NCBI RefSeq assembly: GCF_023518235.1
Contig: NZ_CP090423.1
Span: 4,295,001 to 4,359,000, forward strand
Reading direction: 5' to 3'
From: Stenotrophomonas maltophilia
Lineage (GTDB): Bacteria > Pseudomonadota > Gammaproteobacteria > Xanthomonadales > Xanthomonadaceae
Length of the DNA: 64,000 nucleotides
Below are positions 29,943 to 40,146 of this stretch, piece by piece (the stretch's first letter is position 1; each line of letters starts with the position of its first letter). The translations under genes and the position numbers were made by a program. A model generated the notes under the pieces. The model did no database searches and was not told where the DNA came from. It was given only the letters and a program-made list of their open reading frames with translations.

Positions 29943-30704
29943 GTGTTGATTGGATATGGCATGCCGGCAGTCGCGACGGTGACCCTCACCGGTGGCACGT
30001 GGTTGAGTGCGGACCAGGGCTCGGCGCTCTTCGATGGCAAGCCGGGGCGATCGTCGCGGATCCGGCGCACCGGTTCGCTGGCGATCACGATCACCCTGGC
30101 CGAGGCTGTTGTGCCGGGGATCATCGCGGTCCTCGGCCTCAACATCCCGCCCGGCACGCAGGTGAGTGCGGCCGGCGCCAGCGGCACCACGGTTCGACTG
30201 CCCGACAGGAGTGTCTGCGCATGGCTGTTTCCGCAGGCCAATGCCCTGGTTTCGACCGTGTCCGTCGAGATCGCGACAACCGCGACGAACGTGGACGTTG
30301 GCGAGATCGGGATCTTCCGAGCGGTCGGTGTGGGGATCAGCGACGGCTGGGCGGTGGCCACTATCGACACCAGTGTGCACAACCGCACGAAGGGCGCCCA
30401 GGTGAACACGGTTCCAGGGCGTCTGTACCGCAGGTTGACATGCACCCTGTCTGGCCGGGCGACTGCCATAGTGCGCGGCGGTGGGCTGGGTGGGACTGAT
30501 TGGGAGACGGTGGCGGCAGCGATCGCGGGGCGCCGGCGCTCTTGCGTTGTTCCGCAGTACCGGGACGTGGTCAGCAAGGCGTTCGACCCGCTGCTGGCGG
30601 CGCGGTCGGCGATCTACGGTTATCCGACACAGCTGCCGTCGGCGGAGAACATCAGCAGGCAGTACTTCACCGGATACATGGAGTTCGAGGAGGTTCCGGC
30701 CTGA
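29943..30704 (+). CDS. Tail protein, 253 aa
   Basis: A GTG-start protein, beta-rich: VATVTLTGGTWLSADQGSALFDGKPGRSSRIRR, then RTGSLAITITLAEAVVPGIIAVLGLNIPPGTQV. The segment looks like a discoidin-like or receptor-binding sandwich fold (LFDGKPGRSSR). The C-terminal half contains YPTQLPSAENISRQYFTGYMEFEEVPA. It follows the 657 aa protein by 4 nt and probably works with it. Not assigned more precisely. Confidence 0.7.
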   Translation: MLIGYGMPAVATVTLTGGTWLSADQGSALFDGKPGRSSRIRRTGSLAITITLAEAVVPGIIAVLGLNIPPGTQVSAAGASGTTVRLPDRSVCAWLFPQANALVSTVSVEIATTATNVDVGEIGIFRAVGVGISDGWAVATIDTSVHNRTKGAQVNTVPGRLYRRLTCTLSGRATAIVRGGGLGGTDWETVAAAIAGRRRSCVVPQYRDVVSKAFDPLLAARSAIYGYPTQLPSAENISRQYFTGYMEFEEVPA

Positions 30705-30764
30705 CCGATACGCCCATCCGCTCGTCGGGAATCCAGATTCGCCATCACCCCTAACATTGAGCCC

Positions 30765-30793
30765 AAGGCCCGCTACGTGCGGGCCTTTTCTTT
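30765..30793 (+). terminator. Terminator-like hairpin before the tape measure gene
   Basis: AAGGCCCGC-TACGT-GCGGGCCTTTTC. It ends about 10 bases before the tape measure ATG at 30804, so its 3' arm lies in the leader of that gene and could also affect its translation. Confidence 0.8.
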
Positions 30794-30803
30794 GGACTAC
30801 GCG

Positions 30804-33800
30804 ATGAGCCTCTACACACTTACCGTTGATCTTCTGCTTAAGACGGGCTCGTTTGAACGCGACGGCGGCAAGGCTGCGCGCCAATTTGATCAGCGAATGC
30901 AGAGCATGCAGGCGTCCGCGCGGCGCGCTGGGACGGCGATCGGCCTGGCAATTTCCGCTGGAGTGACGGCCTGTGGCGCCGCCATGGTTCAGTGGACGCG
31001 CCAGGTCGCCGATCTTGGCGTGGAGTACGACAAGCTCGGCAAGCTTTCGGGGACGACCTCGGAGCAGTTTCAGCGCATGGCGGCAGGCGCGAACACTGTT
31101 GGCATGAGCCACGAGAAGCTGGCGGATATCTTCAAGGACGTTCAGGACAAGATAGGCGACTACGTCCAGACCGGGGGCGGAGCCCTTGCCGATTTCTTCG
31201 ACAATATCGCCAAGCGAACGGGTGTCACGGCCGAGCAAATGCGCAAGCTGTCGGGGCCTGATGCGTTAGGGCTCTACTTCAAGAGTCTTGAACGGGCGAA
31301 CCTGTCGCAGACGGAACTGACCTTCTACATGGAGGCTATCGCCAGCGACGCATCGGCGCTTATCCCGCTGCTGCGCAACAACAGCGCTGGGTTCCAGCAG
31401 TGGGGCAATGCAGCGCAAGCGGCAGGGGCCATCATTGATGGAAAGACCAACAAGGCGACCGAACGCCTCCGTAAGGTCACACTTGAAGCCGATCTAGCCT
31501 TCAAGGGGCTAAAGGTAAGCGTGGCGGAGGAGATCATTCCGGCACTATCGGATTTCTCTGAACTCCTGAACGACCCCGATTTCCGACAAGGGTTCGGCGT
31601 AATTGTTCAAGGCTTGGCCACAGTAACGACCAAGGCCGCCGAAGCTGCGTCGATGATTGGAAATCTCTCATCGCTGATAGCGCAAGGATTTAAGTCTGTT
31701 CCCGATAAAAGCTATGCCGGTCTGATCCAGGAGCGCATGCGGATCGAGGAGCAGATCGCTGGCGCAAAGGACGTAGCCGCCAGGGCCCGAGCAGGGAACG
31801 CATCATGGTGGGAAGGAGGGCTTTTCCAGAACACGAACAGCGAAGCTAACGCCAAGTCATGGGATAAGTATGTCCGTGACCGAGAAGCAGAGTTGGAACG
31901 CGTTGATGCTGCTCTGAAGCGCCGACGAATGAAGGACTTGGCCGACTCCGTTGTTGTTATCGACAACGGGCAGCCGTTGCCGGAATCTGCACTGAAGCCT
32001 GACGCCGTGGGCTACCGGCCAACGGGGAATATTGACAAGGGCGCACGGGACAAGGCCGACGCGGAGGCGAAGCGGCGCGCAGATGAGATTGCCCGCTATC
32101 GCAGCCAAGCGCAGGAAGCTGCTGGGGCTATCGAGGGGCCGTTGGCCGCGGCCATGGCTAGGCACCTTGGCAACATGTCCGAGTACAACAGCCTGCTCGC
32201 CAAGGGAAATATTGCGCAAGCTGACGCCAATGTGCTGATGGCTCAGAGCGCCATCGAGTACTCGAAAGTGGCGGCCGACGTAGAGAAGGCGCTGGCCAGT
32301 CCGGAATCGCTGCTGGCGACCATGGACGCGGAGGTCGCCATGCTCGGCAAGGTTGGCCGTGCACGCGAACTGTCGCGGCGCGAGATGATGAACGAGCGGG
32401 ACATGCGGCAGGAGCTGCAGAAGGCGGTGGAGGCCGCTGGCGGCAAGGAGGCGCTGGCGCTATCCAAGGGGGCGGCGAGCTACGAGCAGTACGAGCAGTC
32501 CATGCTGGGCGCCGCCCGGGCATCGGCCGATCTGTCGCTGCGTGCGGAGGAGGCAGCTGCCAACGTTGAGGCATGGGCCGGCGTGGTCATCAACGGCGTG
32601 GGCGATGCCGCTGACGCCATGGCCGACTTCGTTGCCGGCGGTATGCGGGACTTCGACAACCTGTGGGACGACCTGAGGGATGCGGCCAAGCGGGGGTTGC
32701 GCGACCTGGCCCGCGAGTTTCTGCAGCAGAAGCTGGTGATCCCGATCCAGACGCAGATTCTGAATTCGGCCAACGGGCAGGGCGGTGGCCTGAACCTGCA
32801 GAGCTTGATGGGCCTGTTCGGCGGCAACGGCTCGGCGGCCGGTGGGCAGAACGTGAGCACCGTGGCCGGTCTGCTTTCCAAGGGCCAGGGCCTGTTCGGC
32901 TTTGGCCGCTCTGCCGGCGCTGCGGCGGGAACCCTGACCGGCTTCGGCGACGTGACCAGCATGGCCGGCATGACCGGCTCCAGCTTCTCCGGTCTGATCG
33001 GTGGTGGCGGTGCAGGAGCGGGGGCTGGGGCAGCAGGTGCTGCAAGCTCGGCCGCAGCGGCGGTGCCGATCATCGGCTGGATCGTGGCCGGCATGATGAA
33101 GAACGCCCAGCTGTTCGACCAGGGCTGGAACATCGCCAACGGTGAGAGCTGGGCCGGCAAGATCGCCACGGCCGGCGCGGTCGGATTGGCCGACAAGGCG
33201 TTCCGTGGTCTGGGCTTCAACGACAAAGTCGCCTCGATCCTGTCCGGGTCCAGCATCCACGCCAAGCTGTTCGGCCGCCAGGCGCCCAAGGTCACGGGGC
33301 AGGGCATCGTCGGCAGCTACGGCTTCGGCGGAATGGACGCGCAGAGCTACGCCGATATCAAGGCCAAGGGAGGACTGTTCCGTAGCGACAAGAAGTGGAC
33401 GCAGTACGGCGCGCTAGACCCGGGGATTGATCGGACCTTCGATATGGCCGCGCGGCAGGTGCGCGGTGCTGCGACCGATCTGGCCAAGCAGCTGGGCGTG
33501 GACCTTACCAGGCAGCTGGGTGCCGTCCGCGTCGATCTCGGCAAGCTCCAGTTGTCGGCCGACTCCACCGAGGCCAAGGCACAGCTGGAAGCCTACCTCG
33601 GCGACATGACCGACCGACTTTACAGCGAGGCGGTCAAGGCGGCGGGGTTTGATGGCCAACTGGACGGCTACTTCCAAGCATCGGACGTGTTCACCGCGCT
33701 CAGTGCGTCGATTGCGCTGGCCGTTGGCAACGCCGACGAGTTGGGTCGGGCGCTCAATGGACTGGAGGTCGACAAGGTCAACAAGGCGGTGGACTACTTC

Positions 33801-34595
33801 CAGGACCTGGCCAGCGTCGCCGGCACAGACCTGGCCACCCAGGTCGAGAAGGTGACCGGGCTGCTCGGCAACTATGCCAGCCTCATGGCCGACGTGAGCA
33901 CCCAGCTGATGACGGCCAACTTGACGCAGTACCAGTCGCAGGCGTTGTCGATTGAGCGCACGTATCGGCAACAGGTGAAGTCGGCCAACGATTACGCCAA
34001 GGCGCTCGGCCTCTCGGGCGCGCGCGCGGAGGACTTGGCCAAGATCGAGGCACTACGCGCCACGAACATGGGCAAGCTGCAGGCGCAGATCGACAAGGAC
34101 AAGAAGGCCATGCAGTACGGCCTTTCGATCAGTGACCTTTCGCCGCTGACGGACCAGGAGAAGCTGGGCGAAGCGATGAAGGAGCTGGAGCGGGCCGTGG
34201 CCGGTGGCGACACCAGCGCCGCGCAGGCGGCAGCTCAGGCCGCGCTGGGCTTCGGTCGGAACCTGTACGCCAGCGGGCAGGACTACAACAGCCTGTATGG
34301 CCGAGTCACCGGCCTCATCGATGGCATGAAGGTCGGAGATCTCAATCAGCCGGACGGAACCAGCATGGGGGCGTTGGCAGACGCCATCGAGGCGCTGCCG
34401 GACAACTTCAGCCGGGCCGTGTTCGACCTGGTTGTGAACAACGAGGCTCAGACGCAAACCACCGCCGCCGTACAGCAGGGCAACGCTCTGCTCGCCGAGC
34501 AGAACCAGCTGCTCCGCCAGCTCGTGTCTACCACTACCCAGGGCGTACGCGCCGCCAGCAGTGCAGCGCTGCGCGAAGCACTCAACGCGAGGTAA
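30804..34595 (+). CDS. Tail tape measure protein
   Basis: A 1263 aa protein that sets tail length. The N-terminus (MSLYTLTVDLLLKTGSFERDGGKAARQFDQRMQ, then TAIGLAISAGVTACGAAMVQW) is the usual start. Long helical, Ala/Lys/Glu-rich regions alternate with hydrophobic stretches (for example near VPIIGWIVAGMM), and a Gly-rich segment follows the FLQQKLVIPIQTQIL motif. The C-terminal half is helical and rich in Asp/Lys. Roughly 3.8 kb matches a siphophage tail. Confidence 0.92.
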   Translation: MSLYTLTVDLLLKTGSFERDGGKAARQFDQRMQSMQASARRAGTAIGLAISAGVTACGAAMVQWTRQVADLGVEYDKLGKLSGTTSEQFQRMAAGANTVGMSHEKLADIFKDVQDKIGDYVQTGGGALADFFDNIAKRTGVTAEQMRKLSGPDALGLYFKSLERANLSQTELTFYMEAIASDASALIPLLRNNSAGFQQWGNAAQAAGAIIDGKTNKATERLRKVTLEADLAFKGLKVSVAEEIIPALSDFSELLNDPDFRQGFGVIVQGLATVTTKAAEAASMIGNLSSLIAQGFKSVPDKSYAGLIQERMRIEEQIAGAKDVAARARAGNASWWEGGLFQNTNSEANAKSWDKYVRDREAELERVDAALKRRRMKDLADSVVVIDNGQPLPESALKPDAVGYRPTGNIDKGARDKADAEAKRRADEIARYRSQAQEAAGAIEGPLAAAMARHLGNMSEYNSLLAKGNIAQADANVLMAQSAIEYSKVAADVEKALASPESLLATMDAEVAMLGKVGRARELSRREMMNERDMRQELQKAVEAAGGKEALALSKGAASYEQYEQSMLGAARASADLSLRAEEAAANVEAWAGVVINGVGDAADAMADFVAGGMRDFDNLWDDLRDAAKRGLRDLAREFLQQKLVIPIQTQILNSANGQGGGLNLQSLMGLFGGNGSAAGGQNVSTVAGLLSKGQGLFGFGRSAGAAAGTLTGFGDVTSMAGMTGSSFSGLIGGGGAGAGAGAAGAASSAAAAVPIIGWIVAGMMKNAQLFDQGWNIANGESWAGKIATAGAVGLADKAFRGLGFNDKVASILSGSSIHAKLFGRQAPKVTGQGIVGSYGFGGMDAQSYADIKAKGGLFRSDKKWTQYGALDPGIDRTFDMAARQVRGAATDLAKQLGVDLTRQLGAVRVDLGKLQLSADSTEAKAQLEAYLGDMTDRLYSEAVKAAGFDGQLDGYFQASDVFTALSASIALAVGNADELGRALNGLEVDKVNKAVDYFQDLASVAGTDLATQVEKVTGLLGNYASLMADVSTQLMTANLTQYQSQALSIERTYRQQVKSANDYAKALGLSGARAEDLAKIEALRATNMGKLQAQIDKDKKAMQYGLSISDLSPLTDQEKLGEAMKELERAVAGGDTSAAQAAAQAALGFGRNLYASGQDYNSLYGRVTGLIDGMKVGDLNQPDGTSMGALADAIEALPDNFSRAVFDLVVNNEAQTQTTAAVQQGNALLAEQNQLLRQLVSTTTQGVRAASSAALREALNAR

Positions 34596-34601
34596 TCAGC
34601 A

Positions 34602-37600
34602 ATGCAAGCAAGGAAACTCACGCTGGTGGAAATCGGCGTGGGCGGGCTGCCGTCCGCGTCTCCGGTGGCGCCGCGGTTCTCAACCTGGTTTCCGGTGCCG
34701 TTCAAGGCGCCGGATGTACCGCCGGCCAATGGGGTCAATCCCACGCCGGTAGCCGACGGCGTTGTCCTTGAATGGGATGCCGTCGATCTGGAGGGTGTGA
34801 TCTACGTCATCTCGCGGAGCGAGAGCCAGAACGGGCCGTGGCTGGAGATCCACCGCACCACCGAGACCCGATACGTCTACAACGACGGGAGCGGGAACAC
34901 CTGGTGGTTTCAGATCACCCCGACCGTGCGGGGAAAGACCGGAGCGGGGACCGTGGTGGGCGTCACCCCGCCGACCACGTCCACGGATCTCGCAGAGCAA
35001 CAGTCCAAGCTGGCTGCCGAGATCAGCGCTCGCATCCAGGCGATTGCAGATGAGGCGGAGGCGCGTGCCGCCGGGCTGGCGCAGGCGGCACAGGACCTGG
35101 TAGCCGAGGCGCTGTTGCGGCAGCAGGGCGTGAGCGAAGCCCTGCAGGCGATCAGCGCAGAGGCCCAGGCCCGTATCGACGCGATCCTGAACGAGAAGCT
35201 GGCTCGTGAGGCGGCCATTTCCAGGGAGGAGCAGCTGCGGCAGAGCGCCGATGAGTCGTTGGCGCGCGCTGTGTCGGAGGTGGCCGCCGGCAGCGGTACA
35301 CAGTTCGACAGCATCAAGCTGTGGCCGTTCAACCAGACCATCGAAGGATGGACGGGCAATGGTGCCCCGACGCTCGTGGATGGCTGGCTGCGGCCTGCCA
35401 ACCATGCCTCTGCGCCGTGGGTACAGTCGCCGGTGGCGCTGGCCATTGATGGCAGCGCCTATCGTTTCGTCAAGCTGCGCGTGAAGAGGGTGGGCGCGCC
35501 GGCATGGGGCGGCTTCCTGCAGTGGATTACCACGGCGGATCAGGCGTGGAACGCGCAGAAGCGTGCCGCTATCGCCGAGCCGGCGTGGGACGTGAACGGC
35601 GTAGCCACCGTTGATGTGCAGGACATTGCCTGGTGGCCGGCCACGGTTGACGCGATCCGCTTGCAGCTGGGCCCGGCGCAGACCGTCGCCAATTACTACC
35701 TGGTCGACTACATCGCGGTGGGGCGGCCTCAGCCTGGCGCCTCGGTGGCGCTGGTGCAGGAGGAGACGCAGGCCCGTATCACTGCCGACGCCGCGGAGGC
35801 GAGCCAGCGCACGGCTTTGGCGGTGCAGATGCGTGGCAACTACACGGGAACGGACCCGGCCCAGCTGACCGCGGGCCTTGCGTACGAGGAGCTGCGCGCT
35901 CGCGTGGCGGCGGACCAGGCGCAGGTGCAGCGCATCAGCACGATGGAAGCCCGCATGCCGGCTGGGACGGGCTCGCTGGCAACCGCAGCCTCCGTCACGG
36001 CGTTGCAGGAGGCCACTGCCACCACCACCAACGCGCTGGCGCAGTCCATCACCAGCATCAACGTCTCGCTCCAGAACATTGGAGGGGACAACCTGCTGCC
36101 AAACAGCAGCTTCGAGGATCGCCCGAACGACACGTCTCCGCCGACGTGGTGGGTCTGGGGCGGTAACGCGCCTTCGACCACGCGCAGCTACGTCGACTCC
36201 GACCTGCCGGGTTCTGTGAAGGCGCTTCGCGTCGCCTCGGTGGCCACTGCCTCGGCGGGCCAGTACATTGAGACGCGCACCCCGGATAAGGCTCTGAAGG
36301 TATCGCCGGGGCAGAAGTACGTGGCCAGTGCCTTCGTTCGAAATGGCGGCGGCCCGGCATCACCCGCGCTGATCATCTGGTTCCTCGATGCCAGTGGGGC
36401 AACGATTGGAAGTGCGGCGCAGGATGTGTTCACCCACAATGAGAACACCTGGAGACGCATCGTCAGCACGCCGCGCGCTGCGCCGGCAAACGCGGCATTT
36501 GCCCGCGTCTACTACCGCACGGTCCTGCCCAACAGCGGCGCTGCGATCACCGTCCAGATGGACTGGGACAACGTGCAGTTCCAGCAGGGTGAGGTGGCAA
36601 CGCAGTGGTCGGCGAGCACCAATGAGCTGCAAGGCACGATCAACGCGACTGCTTCGGCGCTGTCAGGGCTGACTTCAACTGTCAGTCAGCTTGGATCGAC
36701 CGTCGATTCCCAATCGTCGCAGATCACTGCTCTGCGCAACGACGTAACCGACGTGGGTGGCCGCACCAACGCTAACGCGGAAGCCTTGCAGCAGCTTGGC
36801 AATCGGGTCACGAGTGCGGAAGGCAAGATCGAGACCGTCAGCTCCAGCGTGACGAAGTTGAGCAGCCAGCTGGACGGCATCGGCGGCGACAACCTGCTGT
36901 CAAACAGCAGCTATGAGGTTTCGCCGACTGACACCAGTGTGCCGACGGGTTGGCAGACCGAAGGGACCATGACGGCCGTCAGCTACTCCTACGTCCCGTC
37001 GCCTCTTCCAGGTGGAGGTCGTGCGTTCCGCATCAGCGCTACCAGTACCGCGGTGGATCAGTACGTAGGTCTGGCAACGCCGAACGCGAGCGACAAGCGC
37101 GTTCCGATCCAAGGAGGACAGGACTACGTCCTTTCTACCTACCTGCGCGGTACGCAGGGGAACATTGCGCGCACGTATGTGCAGTGGATGAAGGTGGACG
37201 GAGGCGTCGCTGCCACGAGCACGATGCCGGACCTGGTCCTTACCTCCCAGTGGCAGCGCGCAGTGCTCACGATGAAGGCGCCGGCCGATGCCGTGACCGC
37301 GCGAGTGTTCGTCGGGCGCATGTTCGCGCGTGGTGCTCCCGGTGGTTGTGCCCTGGAGCTCGACAACGTGATGTTGCAGAGGGGGCTGGTTGCGGGCGAG
37401 TACCGTCCGAGTGGGCAGGAGGCCATCAGCGCAACGACCGCCAACTCGGCGGCAATTGCCAGTTTGACCACACGCCTGACCTCGACGGAGGGGAGGATCG
37501 ACGCGACGGCGCAGCAGATCACTGACCTGCGCTCGGGCCTCGCTGCGACGTTCAACCGGGGGGACAATCTCAACACCAATGCGCTGTTCGACGGGTCTCT

Positions 37601-39089
37601 CTACCCGTGGCGCGTGGCGAACGCCAGCGCTACGAACGGGCTCGTTGAGTGGGTAGCCGGCGGCGGACAGACAGGTAGTGCGGCCAGCATCACCAACAAG
37701 GTCGGATCAGCCGCCTCCCCAACTATCTACGCCAACGACGGCGCCTGGATACCGCTCAAGGTGGGGCGAAGCGGCAGAAAGCTGCGTAGCGTGATCGTGG
37801 CTCGGGCTGCCGCAGGCACGCCGACAATCACCGCACGTTGCCGGATTCGCGGTAGCAGTGGCGAGGGCAGCAGTGATCAGACCATCACCACGCTTTCGGC
37901 GGCGTGGCAGCGCTTTGAACTGGAGCACCCCGTAGGCGACGACCGATCCGAAGTCATGTGCCAGGTATGGGTCGGTAAGGGGGCGGGCACCGCAGACGCG
38001 ACGGTGTTGTTTGATCGCATCGAGTTCTACGATGTGACGGACGAGATCACCATCTCGGCCAACGCCTCGGCTCTCACCGCCTTGAGTGCCACTGTCACCC
38101 AGCAGGGAGGCAAGTTGGATGCGACTGCGGAGAATCTGACCAGTCTCAAGACCCAGGTCGGGGACGTTAGTGCAGCTGGGTTCAATCAGCTCAAGGCGCA
38201 AGTTGTCCAGGATGGCCAGAACATTGAGACGAACGCCACTGCGATTCAGGGAGTGCGGACTTCACTGGATGGCAAGGCCGACGCGTCTGTTGTTCAGACC
38301 ATGCGGGCCTCGCAGGCCGGTAGTGGCAACCTCCTGACCAATTCCGCCTTCCGGAGTGGTTCGGCCGGCTGGGCCATCACCTGGAATCCCGGTGGATGGA
38401 GCGGCTCCGTGTCCCCTGCGGGCGCCGACTGGGATCCGGAAGGCGGCAAGTCGATTGGCGGTACGCGCGCGGGTGCTCCTGGCAATGACCAGTGGTGCGT
38501 GTATGGGAATCAGCAGCGCATACCGATTGTCGCTGGAAAGTTCTATATCTTCTCGGCATACATGGCTGCGCATCGTGCCGGTGCTCACATCGGTCTCGGC
38601 TTCTACAACGCCGCAGGCACTCAGGTGGCGGCAATCTACTCGCAGCCTGTTACTGCACAGGGCGGCAGGTCGCTGGCGAGCTGGGCTCGTGGCTTCGTCA
38701 TCATGCAGGCCCCGGCTGGTGCGGTGTTCGCCATGGTGGAGTTGTGGGGCGGGACGCAAGGGCAGACGGCGAACGATGGCTTTTTCTGGCACACGAACGT
38801 GATGCTTGAGGAGGCCAGGGAAGGTCAAACGCAGCCGTCGCCTTACTCGCCTGGCGGCTTGGAGTCTTCCGCCGAGTGGCGGGTGGATGTGCAGGCGGGA
38901 GCCAAGATTGGCGGCATCAAGCTGGGCGTCAATGGGCAGGTGAGCGCCTTCGACGTGCTCGCTGAAGTGTTCCGCGTTTCCTCTCCGTCTGGCGGCCGGC
39001 GCACCGAGTACAGCGATGGCCACTGGCGTTGCTACGACGAATACGGGGTTATGCGGGCGCGCTTCGGTGTCTGGGGGAACTCGGGTTGA
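34602..39089 (+). CDS. Large tail fibre / host specificity protein with four carbohydrate-binding-like modules
   Basis: A 1495 aa protein. A fibronectin-like N-terminal domain (ADGVVLEWDAVDLEGVIYVISRSESQNGPW, residues about 50-120) is followed by coiled-coil stretches. Four related beta modules start with GDNLL-type motifs near residues 494 (GGDNLLPNSSFEDRPNDTSP), 761 (GGDNLLSNSSYE), 987 (GDNLNTNALFD) and 1240 (SGNLLTNSAFRSGS). Linkers have heptad repeats. The C-terminus (AGAKIGGIKLGVNGQVSAFDVLAEVFRV) resembles gpJ-type fibre ends. It should recognise surface polysaccharide. Confidence 0.88.
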   Translation: MQARKLTLVEIGVGGLPSASPVAPRFSTWFPVPFKAPDVPPANGVNPTPVADGVVLEWDAVDLEGVIYVISRSESQNGPWLEIHRTTETRYVYNDGSGNTWWFQITPTVRGKTGAGTVVGVTPPTTSTDLAEQQSKLAAEISARIQAIADEAEARAAGLAQAAQDLVAEALLRQQGVSEALQAISAEAQARIDAILNEKLAREAAISREEQLRQSADESLARAVSEVAAGSGTQFDSIKLWPFNQTIEGWTGNGAPTLVDGWLRPANHASAPWVQSPVALAIDGSAYRFVKLRVKRVGAPAWGGFLQWITTADQAWNAQKRAAIAEPAWDVNGVATVDVQDIAWWPATVDAIRLQLGPAQTVANYYLVDYIAVGRPQPGASVALVQEETQARITADAAEASQRTALAVQMRGNYTGTDPAQLTAGLAYEELRARVAADQAQVQRISTMEARMPAGTGSLATAASVTALQEATATTTNALAQSITSINVSLQNIGGDNLLPNSSFEDRPNDTSPPTWWVWGGNAPSTTRSYVDSDLPGSVKALRVASVATASAGQYIETRTPDKALKVSPGQKYVASAFVRNGGGPASPALIIWFLDASGATIGSAAQDVFTHNENTWRRIVSTPRAAPANAAFARVYYRTVLPNSGAAITVQMDWDNVQFQQGEVATQWSASTNELQGTINATASALSGLTSTVSQLGSTVDSQSSQITALRNDVTDVGGRTNANAEALQQLGNRVTSAEGKIETVSSSVTKLSSQLDGIGGDNLLSNSSYEVSPTDTSVPTGWQTEGTMTAVSYSYVPSPLPGGGRAFRISATSTAVDQYVGLATPNASDKRVPIQGGQDYVLSTYLRGTQGNIARTYVQWMKVDGGVAATSTMPDLVLTSQWQRAVLTMKAPADAVTARVFVGRMFARGAPGGCALELDNVMLQRGLVAGEYRPSGQEAISATTANSAAIASLTTRLTSTEGRIDATAQQITDLRSGLAATFNRGDNLNTNALFDGSLYPWRVANASATNGLVEWVAGGGQTGSAASITNKVGSAASPTIYANDGAWIPLKVGRSGRKLRSVIVARAAAGTPTITARCRIRGSSGEGSSDQTITTLSAAWQRFELEHPVGDDRSEVMCQVWVGKGAGTADATVLFDRIEFYDVTDEITISANASALTALSATVTQQGGKLDATAENLTSLKTQVGDVSAAGFNQLKAQVVQDGQNIETNATAIQGVRTSLDGKADASVVQTMRASQAGSGNLLTNSAFRSGSAGWAITWNPGGWSGSVSPAGADWDPEGGKSIGGTRAGAPGNDQWCVYGNQQRIPIVAGKFYIFSAYMAAHRAGAHIGLGFYNAAGTQVAAIYSQPVTAQGGRSLASWARGFVIMQAPAGAVFAMVELWGGTQGQTANDGFFWHTNVMLEEAREGQTQPSPYSPGGLESSAEWRVDVQAGAKIGGIKLGVNGQVSAFDVLAEVFRVSSPSGGRRTEYSDGHWRCYDEYGVMRARFGVWGNSG

Positions 39090-39142
39090 TTGGAATGGGG
39101 CGGCCTTGCGGGGGCGCCCCTCATCGGTTTGGAGGAATAGAC

Positions 39143-39406
39143 ATGCCCGCTGGATTTGAGGCATTCGGCCCGCAAGGGCAGCTTGAGGTCTCTGTGAACT
39201 CAAGGATGACGCGGCTTCTCGGCAGGGTCACCTCCTCGCAGAATGGCTCTGCGCAGGACGCAGCGCTGGCACAGGGGCAGCCCTTCTTCTTTCCGATTCT
39301 GGATCAGAACGGGTTGATGTACCCCAAGGAGTTCGGGCAGGTGACCTTCAGCGGAACCACGGTTTCGTGGGGATTTGAATCCGATTTCTACTATGGGACC
39401 TACTGA
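39143..39406 (+). CDS. Small tail-associated protein, 87 aa
   Basis: The product MPAGFEAFGPQGQLEVSVNS... ends with TVSWGFESDFYYGTY and is beta-rich. A strong GGAGGAAT ribosome site precedes the ATG. It is followed with overlap (TGATG) by the next gene; together they look like fibre accessory or tip proteins. Not recognised further. Confidence 0.7.
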   Translation: MPAGFEAFGPQGQLEVSVNSRMTRLLGRVTSSQNGSAQDAALAQGQPFFFPILDQNGLMYPKEFGQVTFSGTTVSWGFESDFYYGTY

Positions 39407-40104
39407 TGGCAGAGGGCGGATTTGAGATCATCAACACCAACAATCACGTCATCATCGATTCGAGATTCTTCAACTACGCGCTGATCAGCAAGCACACGTT
39501 GGTGTTTCAGAATGCCGGTGGACCGGTCACTGGCGGTTACGGGAATCAGGCGTTCTTGACCGTGCAGGGCGATGCACCCATCGTCGCCGCGCGCTGCGCG
39601 CATCCATTCACGGTCTGCCGGGCCCGTCCGGTCGCGGGCGGATTCGAGTTTGGGTTCATCAGCCGGCACGGTGCCGGCGCGGCACCGGGCGACACGATAG
39701 AGGTGTTCGTCTTCGATCGACCGCATGCAACCGGCCTGTATGGAATGCAGACCTTCGATGCCCAGGGGCGGATCGTCTACGACTCGACGCGAAAGTACAT
39801 GCGCGTGGCTGACTTCCGCACTACGCCAGGTGTGTCCCCCAGCGCACAGGTGCGGATTGCGGGTAGTGGCCAGTACGCTTATGCCGTCACGCGCCCGGCT
39901 TACCGATGGCATGGGGTTCAGGTTACGCCTACGGCACCTTGGCAATGGGCGTGCTCTACCGGGTTCGTTTACTCCCGCGGCGACGGGTACGACATTGAAA
40001 GCTGGAACAGCGGGGAGGGGACCTATGCCGCTTTCGGTCACCCCGCCCCGGTGGCGGTAGGCAACGGGATGGATGTGATGGTGGTGGACGTGAGCGGCCT
40101 GTAG
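39406..40104 (+). CDS. Tail-associated hypothetical protein, 232 aa
   Basis: The product MAEGGFEIINTNNHVIIDSR... is beta-rich, with several Tyr/Phe/Trp residues and no helical repeats. This N-terminal pattern recurs in phage tail proteins encoded after the central fibre. It has no recognised enzyme motif. It is likely structural or receptor-binding, by position. Confidence 0.7.
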   Translation: MAEGGFEIINTNNHVIIDSRFFNYALISKHTLVFQNAGGPVTGGYGNQAFLTVQGDAPIVAARCAHPFTVCRARPVAGGFEFGFISRHGAGAAPGDTIEVFVFDRPHATGLYGMQTFDAQGRIVYDSTRKYMRVADFRTTPGVSPSAQVRIAGSGQYAYAVTRPAYRWHGVQVTPTAPWQWACSTGFVYSRGDGYDIESWNSGEGTYAAFGHPAPVAVGNGMDVMVVDVSGL

Positions 40105-40146
40105 CCATCACGCCACCCAGACGCCGGCTGCGGCCAGACTTCGCCA

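Noticed and set aside
29018..31238. Long minus-strand frames over the tail genes
   Set aside because: Composition and lack of starts show them to be shadows of the 657 aa, 253 aa and tape measure genes.
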